Source of the DNA: Acidimicrobiaceae bacterium
GTDB taxonomy: Bacteria > Actinomycetota > Acidimicrobiia > Acidimicrobiales > RAAP-2
DNA length: 62,410 nt
NCBI GenBank assembly: GCA_003138815.1
Contig: PLHD01000039.1
Coordinates: forward strand, 1 to 62,410
Direction: 5' to 3'
Part shown: one piece after another, positions 49,845-57,530 of the stretch
Layout of the letters: each line of letters starts with the position of its first letter
How positions within the stretch are numbered: position 1 is the first letter of the stretch
The notes under the pieces: generated by a model
What the model was told of the DNA's origin: nothing
Seen by the model: the letters and a program-made list of their open reading frames with translations, nothing else
Database searches by the model: none
Program-made: the position numbers and the translations under genes

Positions 49845-51986
49845 ATGGAGTTGACGATCATCGGTGCCGGCGCGATCGGCGGCACCATTGGTGCTCACAT
49901 GGCCAGGGGCGGCCATGACGTCGTCCTGTGCGACGCCGACACCGATCACGTTGCTGCGATCAATCGCGACGGGCTGACCATAGAAGGACCGGTCGAGAAC
50001 TTCAACGTCCGCGTGAAGGCCATCACCCCCGATCAGCTGCCCGCGCGGACCGAGCACCTCGCCGTCGCGGTCAAGAGCCACCACACCCAGGCGGCGGCGG
50101 ATCTGATGCGCGGTCGGATCGCTCCTGGGGGGTACTGCGTGAGCTTTCAGAACGGCTTCACCGCCGACATCCTCGCCGAGGCCGTCGGTCGCGACAACCT
50201 GATTGTCAGCTTCGTGAACTTCGGAGCCGACGTGGTGGGTCCCGGGCGGATCATGCAGGGCAACGTCGGAACGTTCCGCGTCGGCGAGCCCTTCGCCAAC
50301 GTGGTCACCACTAGGGTGGCCGAGCTGGCGGCGGCCCTGCCCTACGCCGTGGCGACGGACAACATCATGGGATTCCTCTGGGGCAAGGAGGCCTACGGGG
50401 CGATGCTCTACGCGGGCGCGGTCTCGGACCTGTCGATCGCCGACTCGTTGGGGCATCCGCGTTACCGGACGCTGATGATGGCAATCGCGTCGGAGGTCCT
50501 GGCCCAGTCGCCGGTGACGCCCGAGGGCTTCGATGGATTCGAGCCTGACGATCTTGAAGGCTCGCTGGACCGTCTGGTCGCCTTCAACCGCGCCAGCGCG
50601 AAGTCCCACAGCGGCATCTACCAGGACCTGATGGTGCGAAAGCGCAAGACCGAGGTCGATGACGTGCTGCGCGGCCTGAAGGGGCCGCTGACGACGTACG
50701 TGGGCGAGCTGATACATGCCATCGAGCGCGGCGAGCGGACGTGCGAGGTCGCGAACCTCGACCTGCTGTGCGCGTACGAGCGCACCGAGCGCCTAGGACG
50801 CAAGCTCAACGCCGTGGTGCACACGCTCCCGGCGCCCCTTCGCCGTCAGGACGGTCCGCTGCACGGCGTCGCCGTCGCCGTGAAGGACCTGGTCGACGTG
50901 GAGGGCGTTCCACGCGGCAACGGCAATCCCAACGCCATGGCCGGCCCACCGTCGTCGAGCGACGCTCCGGTCGTCGCATCGCTGCGCGAAGCTGGCGCCG
51001 ACGTCTTCGCGGTCACCTCGCTGCTCGAGTACGCGGCCGGGGCGCTGCACCCCGACGTTCCCGAGGCCATGAACCCCCATGGTCCCTCGCGCACCGCCGG
51101 CGGGTCGAGCGGCGGCTCAGCGGCGCTGGTGGGGGTGGGCGCGTGCGAGGTGGCAATCGGTACCGATACGGGCGGATCCATCAGGATCCCCGCGCACTAC
51201 TGCGGCATCGTCGGCTTCAAGCCGAGCTACGGCTCCATCGACCTGGCAGGCGTGCAGCCGCTCTCCCCGTCGCTCGACCACGTGGGGCTGCTCGCCAAGG
51301 ACGTCGCGATCACCGAGCGGGTCTTCTCGGCGATGACCGGTTCCGCCGTGCACGACGCCCCGCACCGCCGGCTGCGCATCGGGGTCGTCTCGGGCCAACT
51401 CGACGATCCGATCAGCTCCGACGATGTCCGCGGGGCTCTCGCCGTGGCCGTCGGGCGGATTTCCGCCGGGGCGGACATCGTTCAGGTGGACGGCGGCGCG
51501 CTCGACGAGATGCGCTCGACGTTCGAGGTCATCATCTTGTACGAAGCGTGGCGGGTGCACCGCGAACAGGTCGAGCGCGACCCGGGCCACTACGGCCCCG
51601 AGACCTTGCGCCTCTTCCTCGCGGGCTCGAAGATCACGCGCGAGGCCTACGACGTGGCGATGGTCACGCGCACGCGCGTCGCGTCGTCGATGGAAGCCCT
51701 GTACGAGGGCCTCGACGCCTTGCTGACGCCCGCGGCACCCTACGTGGCCCCGGCCACGACCCCGCCGATCGACACGCCCGACGGCGAGGTCGAGGCGTAC
51801 TTCACGAGCCCCTTCAACCTGAGCGGGGACCCCGCCCTGGTGCTGCCGTGCGGATTCGGCGGGGAGGGCCTGCCGATCGGCCTGCAGCTTTCGGCGCCAC
51901 GCGGCGCCGACATGGACCTGCTCGCCGTCGCGCGAGTGATCGAAGGGCTTCTGGACGTCGATCATCGTGCGCCCGTCGTCACCTGA
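49845..51986 (+). CDS. Fusion: ketopantoate-reductase-like domain + amidase-signature domain (713 aa)
   Basis: Residues 1-330 are a 2-dehydropantoate 2-reductase (PanE/ApbA-like) protein: Rossmann loop TIIGAGAIGGTIGAHMARGG, then the Lys/Glu-containing helical domain with KSHSGIYQDLMVRKRKTEVDD. Residues about 336-705 are an amidase-signature enzyme with an intact triad: Lys in HGVAVAVKDLVD, Ser in [11 protein letters not shown], Ser in DTGGSIRIPAHYC. The amidase part lacks roughly the first 60-70 residues normally found before its Lys motif, so the junction replaces its N-terminus. The reading frame is open throughout. The neighbouring gene fragments suggest deletion-born fusion, but a functional two-domain enzyme is possible. 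ATG at 49845 has AGGGA upstream. Confidence 0.8.
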   Translation: MELTIIGAGAIGGTIGAHMARGGHDVVLCDADTDHVAAINRDGLTIEGPVENFNVRVKAITPDQLPARTEHLAVAVKSHHTQAAADLMRGRIAPGGYCVSFQNGFTADILAEAVGRDNLIVSFVNFGADVVGPGRIMQGNVGTFRVGEPFANVVTTRVAELAAALPYAVATDNIMGFLWGKEAYGAMLYAGAVSDLSIADSLGHPRYRTLMMAIASEVLAQSPVTPEGFDGFEPDDLEGSLDRLVAFNRASAKSHSGIYQDLMVRKRKTEVDDVLRGLKGPLTTYVGELIHAIERGERTCEVANLDLLCAYERTERLGRKLNAVVHTLPAPLRRQDGPLHGVAVAVKDLVDVEGVPRGNGNPNAMAGPPSSSDAPVVASLREAGADVFAVTSLLEYAAGALHPDVPEAMNPHGPSRTAGGSSGGSAALVGVGACEVAIGTDTGGSIRIPAHYCGIVGFKPSYGSIDLAGVQPLSPSLDHVGLLAKDVAITERVFSAMTGSAVHDAPHRRLRIGVVSGQLDDPISSDDVRGALAVAVGRISAGADIVQVDGGALDEMRSTFEVIILYEAWRVHREQVERDPGHYGPETLRLFLAGSKITREAYDVAMVTRTRVASSMEALYEGLDALLTPAAPYVAPATTPPIDTPDGEVEAYFTSPFNLSGDPALVLPCGFGGEGLPIGLQLSAPRGADMDLLAVARVIEGLLDVDHRAPVVT

Positions 51987-51989
51987 CCA

Positions 51990-52332
51990 ATCAGCCGGAC
52001 GTCGGTGACTCGGCGCTGCCCGGGGCCGGCAACTACTGCGACCTGCGCTACGGCGGCGCGGCGTGCACGGGACGCGGCGAGATGAGCATGCGCGCCGTCG
52101 GAGCGCGCTCGGTCGTCGAGGCGCTCGGCCGTGGCGAGGACCCCGCCGAGGCGTGTCGCTCGATGCTCGCCGACGCGGCCACGCTGCTCGACGCCTTCCG
52201 GGCCGAGTTGCGCACCCTCTGCCTGACACCCGACGGGCGCCACGGCGCCGCGGCCGGGCAGGCGGGTTCGACCTACAACGTGATGACCGCATCCAGCGCC
52301 GCACCGAGGTGTTCGCGAGGGTCGTGCTATGA
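51990..52332 (+). pseudogene. Fragment of an isoaspartyl peptidase/asparaginase-family (Ntn) gene
   Basis: In the frame starting near 51990 the translation reads DVGDSALPGAGNYCDLRYGG then ACTGRGEMSMRAVGARSVVE and TPDGRHGAAAGQAGSTYNVM, which matches the C-terminal part of the asparaginase-2/N-acetylglucosaminyl-asparaginase family. The N-terminal half with the catalytic Thr is missing. Near 52305-52312 the frame changes by one base: SSAAP in one frame continues as EVFARVVL and a stop in the next. That stop overlaps the start of the M55 fragment (ATGA), an operon arrangement left from the intact state. Confidence 0.75.
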
Positions 52333-52697
52333 AGATCCTCATCTCGTCGGACATGGAGGGCACGGTGGGCGTCGTCGACTGGGACCAGGTCACCGCGGGC
52401 GGTCACCAGTTTGACTACTACACCGGGCTGCTGACCAAGGAGATCATCGCCGCCATCGAAGGGGCCATGCGCGCGGGCGCCACGGAGTTCCTGGTGAACG
52501 ACTCCCACTCGAAGATGGCGAACCTTCGCCCCGACGCCCTCTCGGGTTCGGCGCGCTACCTCTCGGGTCGCTTCAAGCCCATGTACATGATGCAAGGCCC
52601 ACGTCGGGTTCCTCACGGCGCCCCGCCCACGCCGCTGATGACCTTCGGCCCTTGCGAACGGCTCGCGCGACGCACAGAATTATTTTGTGACGGCTAA
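52329..52697 (+). pseudogene. 3'-truncated M55 family D-aminopeptidase (DppA-like)
   Basis: The first 88 residues (to about 52592) match M55 peptidases: MKILISSDMEGTVGVVDW carries the metal-binding Asp/Glu, then AGATEFLVNDSHSKMANLRP and GRFKPMYMMQG. After that the sequence no longer resembles the family and stops at residue 122, while intact members are about 270 aa and need later His and Glu ligands. The gene is therefore broken. The break coincides with an AT-rich stretch and the start of the pncB segment. Confidence 0.8.
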
Positions 52698-52742
52698 CAA
52701 TCACGGTGTACGAGGCGCGGAGCGAGCAAGGAGCGTCCGGCG

Positions 52743-54086
52743 GTGCCCGGGGCGCTTCTGACCGACCTCTACGAGCTCAACATGGCGGCGAGCTACCTAC
52801 GCCATGGCATGCTTGCGCCCGCGACGTTCAGCCTTTTCGTCCGCAACCTACCGCCGAGCCGCGGCTTTCTCGTCGCCGCCGGCGTAGAGAGTTGTTGTGA
52901 GTGGCTGGAGCAGTTCGGTTTCGAAGACGAAGACCTCGCCTATCTCGCGCACCTCGGCTTTGACGACGGGACGCTCGAGTCGTTTTCGACGCTGCGCTTC
53001 ACCGGGGAGGTCGTGGCCGTTCCCGAAGGTCGGATCATCTTCGCTAACGAGCCCATCATCGAGATCACCGCTCCTCTCGCCGAGGCGCAGCTCGTCGAGA
53101 CTTACCTGCTCAATCAAGTCAGTCTGCAGACGATGCTCGCTACGAAGGCCGCGCGCTGCCGTCTGGCCGCGGCGGGAAAGATTGATCTCGTCGAGTTCGG
53201 GTTCCGCCGGACCCAGGGTATCGAGGCAGGGATCGCCGCAGCACGCCTTTCGGCGATGGCGGGGTTCTCCGCAACCAGCAACGTCGAGGCGGCCCGACGC
53301 TACGGGCTCGTCGCGGCCGGGACGATGGCGCACTCCTACATCGAAGCCTTCGAACACGAAGTTGACGCCTTCTCGACCTTCGCGAGCGACTTTCCCGACC
53401 AGACCACCTTCCTCGTCGACACCTACGACACTCTTGCCGGCGTCGCCCGGGCGATCGAAGTCATCAAGAGCCGCGACCTTGCGCACCACTCCGGCATCCG
53501 TCTCGACAGCGGTGACCTCGCGGAACTTTCCGTCGCTGCCCGCCTCCTCCTCGACGCGGCGGGTCTCTTCGACGTCCGCATCTTTGTCTCCGGAGGTCTG
53601 GACGAGTACGACCTCGCGCGTTTCGTCACCGTCGGTGCCCCGATCGACGCGGCGGGTATCGGGACCCAGCTGGGCGTCTCGGCAGACGCCCCGTACCTCG
53701 ACTCCGCCTACAAGCTCGTTGCCTACGACGGACGCCAGGTAGTCAAGCTCTCGGAGGGGAAGGCCACCCTTCCCGGCCCGAAGCAGGTCTTCCGGGGTGC
53801 TCACCTCCAAGATGAGATTGGCTGTCGGGACGAGGCGGCCCCGTCCGGCGCGGCCCCTTTGCTCGAGCAGATGATGCGGTCCGGTCGGCGACTAGGGCGT
53901 CTGGACACGCTTTCGGCCGCGCACGTTCGCTTCGAGGCCGACCTCCGCGACCTGCCTGAAGCCGCGCGCCGCCTGACTCATCCGGTCGCGCCGATCTCCC
54001 AAATCACGCCGAGACTCTCACGCCTTACCGAAGAGGTCCGAGCCACAGCCCGCCAACGAGCCGGGCTCGGAACTGGACCGTCATAG
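52743..54086 (+). CDS. pncB: Nicotinate phosphoribosyltransferase
   Basis: A 447-aa enzyme of NAD salvage that joins nicotinate to PRPP. Visible blocks are ALLTDLYELNMAASYLRHGM at the start, VEFGFRRTQGIEAGIAAARL (about residue 150), GTMAHSYIEAFEHEVDAF with the active His, and the phosphate-binding HHSGIRLDSGDLAELS (about 250). GTG start with AAGGAG upstream. It uses more TTC/CTT-type codons than its left neighbours and directly follows the broken M55 gene, so it may have arrived by rearrangement or transfer; this is inference. Confidence 0.92.
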   Translation: MPGALLTDLYELNMAASYLRHGMLAPATFSLFVRNLPPSRGFLVAAGVESCCEWLEQFGFEDEDLAYLAHLGFDDGTLESFSTLRFTGEVVAVPEGRIIFANEPIIEITAPLAEAQLVETYLLNQVSLQTMLATKAARCRLAAAGKIDLVEFGFRRTQGIEAGIAAARLSAMAGFSATSNVEAARRYGLVAAGTMAHSYIEAFEHEVDAFSTFASDFPDQTTFLVDTYDTLAGVARAIEVIKSRDLAHHSGIRLDSGDLAELSVAARLLLDAAGLFDVRIFVSGGLDEYDLARFVTVGAPIDAAGIGTQLGVSADAPYLDSAYKLVAYDGRQVVKLSEGKATLPGPKQVFRGAHLQDEIGCRDEAAPSGAAPLLEQMMRSGRRLGRLDTLSAAHVRFEADLRDLPEAARRLTHPVAPISQITPRLSRLTEEVRATARQRAGLGTGPS

Positions 54087-54299
54087 AGCTGCTCGGCGAT
54101 GGCGTCGGACTTGATCGTCGCGTGACCCGATGGTCTCGGATAGTAGGCGTACAGTTCATTAAATCGAGACCAGAGTCTTGATCCATCGGATGATCACGAT
54201 CGCCGCGCCGGACCCGGCAATCGGGGCTGGCGAAGCGCCAATCGGGATAAGTGGAACTCCCCGACGACGGACTGAGTCTGCCAGTCCCGGTCGCAAAAC
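54087..54299. other. Intergenic, no gene seen
   Basis: About 210 bases after pncB without a supported gene. Frames on both strands overlap and lack start signals. Confidence 0.4.
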
Positions 54300-54374
54300 T
54301 CAGACTCGCCGAACGAACCAAACAATGACAAAGATGACCAAGATAAGCACAACGGTTCCCATTCCGATGTACAT
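54300..54374 (-). CDS. Very small single-span membrane protein (24 aa)
   Basis: A 24-codon frame on the minus strand reading MYIGMGTVVLILVIFVIVWF followed by VRRV and a TGA stop. It is almost one continuous hydrophobic helix with a basic C-terminal anchor, a common form of small bacterial membrane protein. AGAGAGGTGG lies about 7 nt upstream of the ATG as a ribosome-binding site. Such composition is unlikely by chance, but nothing else confirms expression. Confidence 0.55.
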   Translation of the reverse strand: MYIGMGTVVLILVIFVIVWFVRRV

Positions 54375-54468
54375 GTGGACCCACCTCTCTAGCTAATTCG
54401 AAACGCTATAGATCCATGAGTTTGTAATCACGGGCCAAAAGGCCCTTAATCGTGCCACTGGGTTCGGA

Positions 54469-54516
54469 ACTCGGAGGCCCGACGTAACAGGAGTGCAACC
54501 TTCCATTGGCGGCTGA
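54469..54516 (+). repeat. Dispersed double-hairpin repeat, copy 1
   Basis: Matches the family consensus (TCGGAGGCCCGACG, then ACAGG, GTGCAACCTT, CATTGGCGGCTGA). Stem 1 pairs TCGG with CCGA around AGGC; stem 2 pairs AGG with CCT around AGTGCAA. Intergenic, 181 bp before the cupredoxin gene. Confidence 0.85.
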
Positions 54517-54697
54517 TCGAGCATTCCTCCCTCAATCTGACGAAGCTTGTGGTGAGGGCCGATTTCCAAATCTAAGGTACGTTCACTCTCATTTGCTGGC
54601 ATTAGTGCAGTCCACGGTGTGATTAGGGCACGAATACCCTGACCAGTAATTCTTTGACGAACTTTCCGCAATTAGGTTGGAAGTTGAGGGAGATTTC

Positions 54698-55519
54698 ATG
54701 AAGCGTAAGTTTCTGACAGTGATCATTGGCGTTGTCGGCCTTGGCGCACTTGGGATTAGTGCAGGGGTGGCTAACGGCCAGGGTTCTGGGTCTCAGACAA
54801 CCACGACAACGACCCAGGTCGGCTCGATGTACTCGTACTACCGCTCCATGATGGGCCGTTTCGATACCGGCTCGATGATGGGTGAGTCGATGAACTCAAT
54901 GATGGCCGAGTACCCCTATCGATGGATGCTCGGAGGTGCGCGCGCGCCGGGCTGGATGGACGGCGCTACGCTGCCGAAGTTCATGATGGGCACGAACACC
55001 GATCCAGGCATTGCCGTGGGATCACTCTTCGCCGACGCCCCCGGTCCGCGGGTCAGCTCCTCCGATGCCACCAAGCTCGGCAACCAACTTCCCAACGGCG
55101 CCACCGTGAGCACGAAGAATCACCGGATCACGTTCTCGGGCTCGACCGTCCATCTGGTCGTTCTCGCCAGCCCGTCCAGCAGGGACGAAACGTTTCGCGC
55201 GGCCGGAATGGTGAACCCCACCATCGTCGTATCCAAGGGTGCCCGGGTCAGTATCGAGATCATCAACGCCGACCCCGACATGGCCCAGGGACTCGTCGTC
55301 ACTAACGGGACGTCGGCATCCTCGCGGGCGCCCATGATGACTACCGCTCGGGCCTTCCCGGGATCGGCGTTGTGGTTCCTCGGCGAACCGACGTCGACGG
55401 GCATGCACTCGGGCACTCTCACTTTCACGGCGTCTGCGTCGGGGACCTACCAGTACCTGTGCGCCGTCCCGGGCTACGCCCGAAACGGCATGTTTGGAAA
55501 GTTCCTGGTCGTCGGCTGA
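54698..55519 (+). CDS. Rusticyanin/sulfocyanin-like cupredoxin-fold protein lacking His copper ligands
   Basis: A 273-aa exported protein. The ATG at 54698 follows GAGGGAG and begins a Sec signal peptide (MKRKFLTVIIGVVGLGALGI). A Met-rich region follows (residues about 40-80, with repeated SMM/MM motifs). The C-terminal about 100 residues resemble rusticyanin: the copper loop reads YQYLCAVPGYARNGMFGKFL, keeping Cys and Met but with Tyr where His is expected, and the first-ligand strand reads DMAQGLVVT with Gln in place of His. A normal type-1 site is therefore unlikely. The protein could bind Cu(I) through Met/Cys or be structural. Rusticyanins act in periplasmic electron transfer in iron oxidisers. 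Confidence 0.8.
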   Translation: MKRKFLTVIIGVVGLGALGISAGVANGQGSGSQTTTTTTQVGSMYSYYRSMMGRFDTGSMMGESMNSMMAEYPYRWMLGGARAPGWMDGATLPKFMMGTNTDPGIAVGSLFADAPGPRVSSSDATKLGNQLPNGATVSTKNHRITFSGSTVHLVVLASPSSRDETFRAAGMVNPTIVVSKGARVSIEIINADPDMAQGLVVTNGTSASSRAPMMTTARAFPGSALWFLGEPTSTGMHSGTLTFTASASGTYQYLCAVPGYARNGMFGKFLVVG

Positions 55520-55685
55520 CAAGGCCTGAGATGTCTCATGATGTCCGGCTAAGACCCCTGACAGTTTGCCTCGAGGTGTCGGACTTGGATAATCAACGGT
55601 AGCCGGCAATCAAGTCTGCACGGCGATATCAGAGAGCCACACCACCGGGTGAGGTCTGTACCCTCCCAACTCTTAGAATCCGGAT

Positions 55686-55901
55686 GTGAGTGTTTCGTCC
55701 GTCTTCAAGGTCGTCTTGAAGGTCCTTGGTCCGGCCCTACTTGGCTTCGGTACAATCTTTCAGCCCAAAGCCAACTTGACCGACCACTGGTCGACCAATC
55801 CCAAGATCTCAATCCAAGTCGAAGTGTCGGTAGACGAGTCCGGTGACCCTCCGAGACCGGACGAGGACCGTTGGTTAAGACCCAAAACGACTGCCGCTTG
55901 A
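55686..55901 (+). CDS. Possible small protein (71 aa), unknown
   Basis: A GTG-started frame with an amphipathic or hydrophobic N-terminal helix (SVFKVVLKVLGPALLGFGTIF) and a polar C-terminal half (ISIQVEVSVDESGDPPRPDE). The pattern looks protein-like and it is the only good frame between the cupredoxin gene and the paired repeats. No clear ribosome-binding site precedes the GTG, so the call is tentative. Confidence 0.4.
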   Translation: MSVSSVFKVVLKVLGPALLGFGTIFQPKANLTDHWSTNPKISIQVEVSVDESGDPPRPDEDRWLRPKTTAA

Positions 55902-55941
55902 AAGAAGTCCTGGTCGAGGTGTGAATTGAGCGCAACTACAA

Positions 55942-55991
55942 GTGTCGGAGGCCCGACGCAACAGGAACGCAACCTTGCACTGGAGGCTTGA
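55942..55991 (+). repeat. Dispersed double-hairpin repeat, copy 2
   Basis: Full-length copy beginning GTGTCGGAGGCCCGACGC and ending ACTGGAGGCTTGA. The first stem extends to 7 bp with a T-G wobble. Confidence 0.9.
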
Positions 55992-56010
55992 GGGAAGTGA
56001 GTTCTGATTG

Positions 56011-56060
56011 GTGTCGGAAGCCCGACGTAGCGGGTCTGCAACCAGGCACTGGCGGCTTGA
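56011..56060 (+). repeat. Dispersed double-hairpin repeat, copy 3
   Basis: Full-length copy 69 bp from the start of copy 2 and in the same orientation. Stem 2 pairs GGT with ACC around CTGCA, a compensated change relative to copies with AGG/CCT. Confidence 0.9.
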
Positions 56061-56141
56061 GCACGCACCCCCGGATAAAAATTATGGTCGGGATGGTCGA
56101 CTTAGGTCCTCACAACGGTACGCTCCGGCCTGATTCCGAGC

Positions 56142-56975
56142 TCAGGGTCGATTCCAGACGGACGCATTGTGCGACACGAACTGAAGGAACGTCACGGGTG
56201 GTTCATCAACGAGCTGCGCCAATCCGTCTGTGATTAGATCCTCGGCGCCATCGGCGATGATGAGATCCATGAAGGCAAGCGTCTGAGCGTATGGCTCACT
56301 CAATCCATTCGCGATATGGCGAGCCACGAGCTCGTCGAAAGTGAGCGAGTGGTGGGTGATGGTCTCGCCGATGACAGCGCTGATGCGCTGGGCAACCTCG
56401 TCATAGCTGAGCAACTCAGGCCCGGTCAGCACATAGTCCGCGTGAGGAGGAACGGGTGCGGTCAGCGCGGTTGCTGCAGCTGCAGCGATGTCGTGAGCAC
56501 TGATGAAAGGGACTCGTCCGTGTGCGGTTGCGGAGTAGATGGCGCGTTCGTCGCGAATGGTGGCACAGTGCGGCCCTTCGGAGAAGTTCTCCATGAACCA
56601 CGAAGGCCGGAGTACCGCCCACTCGACGCCGGAAGCTTGAAGCCACTGGTGGACCTGGCCCATCGCTGGACCCCCCGCATCGAGGGACGATGCGCTGAGC
56701 AGCACGAATCGAGCCACACCACGGTCGATCGCCATTTCGATGAACTCGGTCATGAGGGACACCGCATCGCTCGCCCCCATTGGCGCAACCAGATAGGTCG
56801 CACTGACTCCGTCCAGCACAGCGTCCCAGGTCGTGCGATCCGTCCAGTCGAAACGGATCCCACCGGTCGGCGGCTCACGGCAAGCGGCCATAGCTGGAAC
56901 GCTGCGCTGATCAAGAAGCGTCAGCAGCCGGCGCCCGGTCTTGCCGGTAGCCCCGGTGACCAGAACCCTCCCCAT
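56142..56975 (-). CDS. NmrA-like NAD(P)-binding oxidoreductase (atypical SDR)
   Basis: A 277-aa atypical short-chain dehydrogenase with the N-terminal loop GRVLVTGATGKTGRRLLTLL and no catalytic YxxxK. It fits the NmrA/azoreductase/agroclavine-dehydrogenase-like group, which includes redox sensors and NAD(P)H-dependent reductases. The ATG at 56975 overlaps the stop of the SnoaL-like gene (TGATG), so the longer frame to 57011 is rejected. It forms an operon with that gene opposite a TetR regulator and is probably induced by the regulator's ligand. Confidence 0.85.
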   Translation of the reverse strand: MGRVLVTGATGKTGRRLLTLLDQRSVPAMAACREPPTGGIRFDWTDRTTWDAVLDGVSATYLVAPMGASDAVSLMTEFIEMAIDRGVARFVLLSASSLDAGGPAMGQVHQWLQASGVEWAVLRPSWFMENFSEGPHCATIRDERAIYSATAHGRVPFISAHDIAAAAATALTAPVPPHADYVLTGPELLSYDEVAQRISAVIGETITHHSLTFDELVARHIANGLSEPYAQTLAFMDLIIADGAEDLITDGLAQLVDEPPVTFLQFVSHNASVWNRP

Positions 56976-57391
56976 CACGACAGGGCCTCGGCCGACACGA
57001 GCGGATTCCAATATTCCCGGTAATGGGTCAGTTTGCCGTCACGCGTCTCGGCCACTATGACGTATTGCTGGTTGTAGGGCTTGTCCGTCTCGACGGCCCG
57101 TCCCTTGATTGTCATCTCGACGACCACGACGTTCGGGTCAAGAGCCGGGTGGACGCGTAGTTTGTCCACCCCTTCAATGAAGATGCGAGAGGGATAGGCC
57201 GTCATGTAGGCGAGTATTTGCTCTTTGCCCTGAAGAAGTCTCGGGCGTCCAGGACTCGCGAAGGGAAACTCGCAGACTCCGTCATCAGCCCACAGTTCGA
57301 TCCACTCACCAAAGCGCGCCTCGGTGAGAAGTCTTTGGTACTGCTGCATCAAGCTGAGGGTCTCAAGTCGAATACTTTCGTCGTCGGTCAT
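56975..57391 (-). CDS. SnoaL-like (NTF2-fold) protein, 138 aa
   Basis: A single SnoaL/NTF2-like domain with the typical LMQQYQRLLTEARFGEWIEL helix and WADDGVCEF turn near the start and the conserved LTHYREYWNP end. Such proteins act as cyclases, isomerases, dehydratases or binding proteins on small hydrophobic compounds. The ATG at 57391 has AAAGGTGA upstream; the frame extends further to 57700 but would then cover the TetR operators. It is co-translated with the downstream NmrA-like gene. Confidence 0.82.
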   Translation of the reverse strand: MTDDESIRLETLSLMQQYQRLLTEARFGEWIELWADDGVCEFPFASPGRPRLLQGKEQILAYMTAYPSRIFIEGVDKLRVHPALDPNVVVVEMTIKGRAVETDKPYNQQYVIVAETRDGKLTHYREYWNPLVSAEALS

Positions 57392-57413
57392 CGGCCCGTC
57401 ACCTTTCGAGTGC

Positions 57414-57434
57414 GACGACAAGAAGCTTGTCGTC
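57414..57434. promoter_or_regulatory. Perfect 9-bp inverted repeat upstream of SnoaL-like gene
   Basis: GACGACAAG-AAG-CTTGTCGTC (57414-57434), 22 bp before the SnoaL-like ATG. It could be an operator or a hairpin in the 5' UTR. Confidence 0.5.
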
Positions 57435-57457
57435 AAGTTGAGACTGTCGATAGTATT

Positions 57458-57472
57458 CGGACCAGCGGTCCG
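57458..57472. promoter_or_regulatory. TetR operator candidate 1
   Basis: CGGACC-AGC-GGTCCG, a perfect 6-bp inverted repeat in the divergent promoter region, close in sequence to the site at 57489-57503. Confidence 0.65.
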
Positions 57473-57488
57473 GTTAGTGTTCAGAATA

Positions 57489-57503
57489 CGGACTGATAGT
57501 CCG
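57489..57503. promoter_or_regulatory. TetR operator candidate 2
   Basis: CGGACT-GAT-AGTCCG, a perfect 6-bp inverted repeat sharing CGGAC/GTCCG with operator 1. The two centres are 31 bp apart, about three helical turns. Confidence 0.65.
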
Positions 57504-57530
57504 CTTGTCAAGAGGAGACGCTGGCACGTC

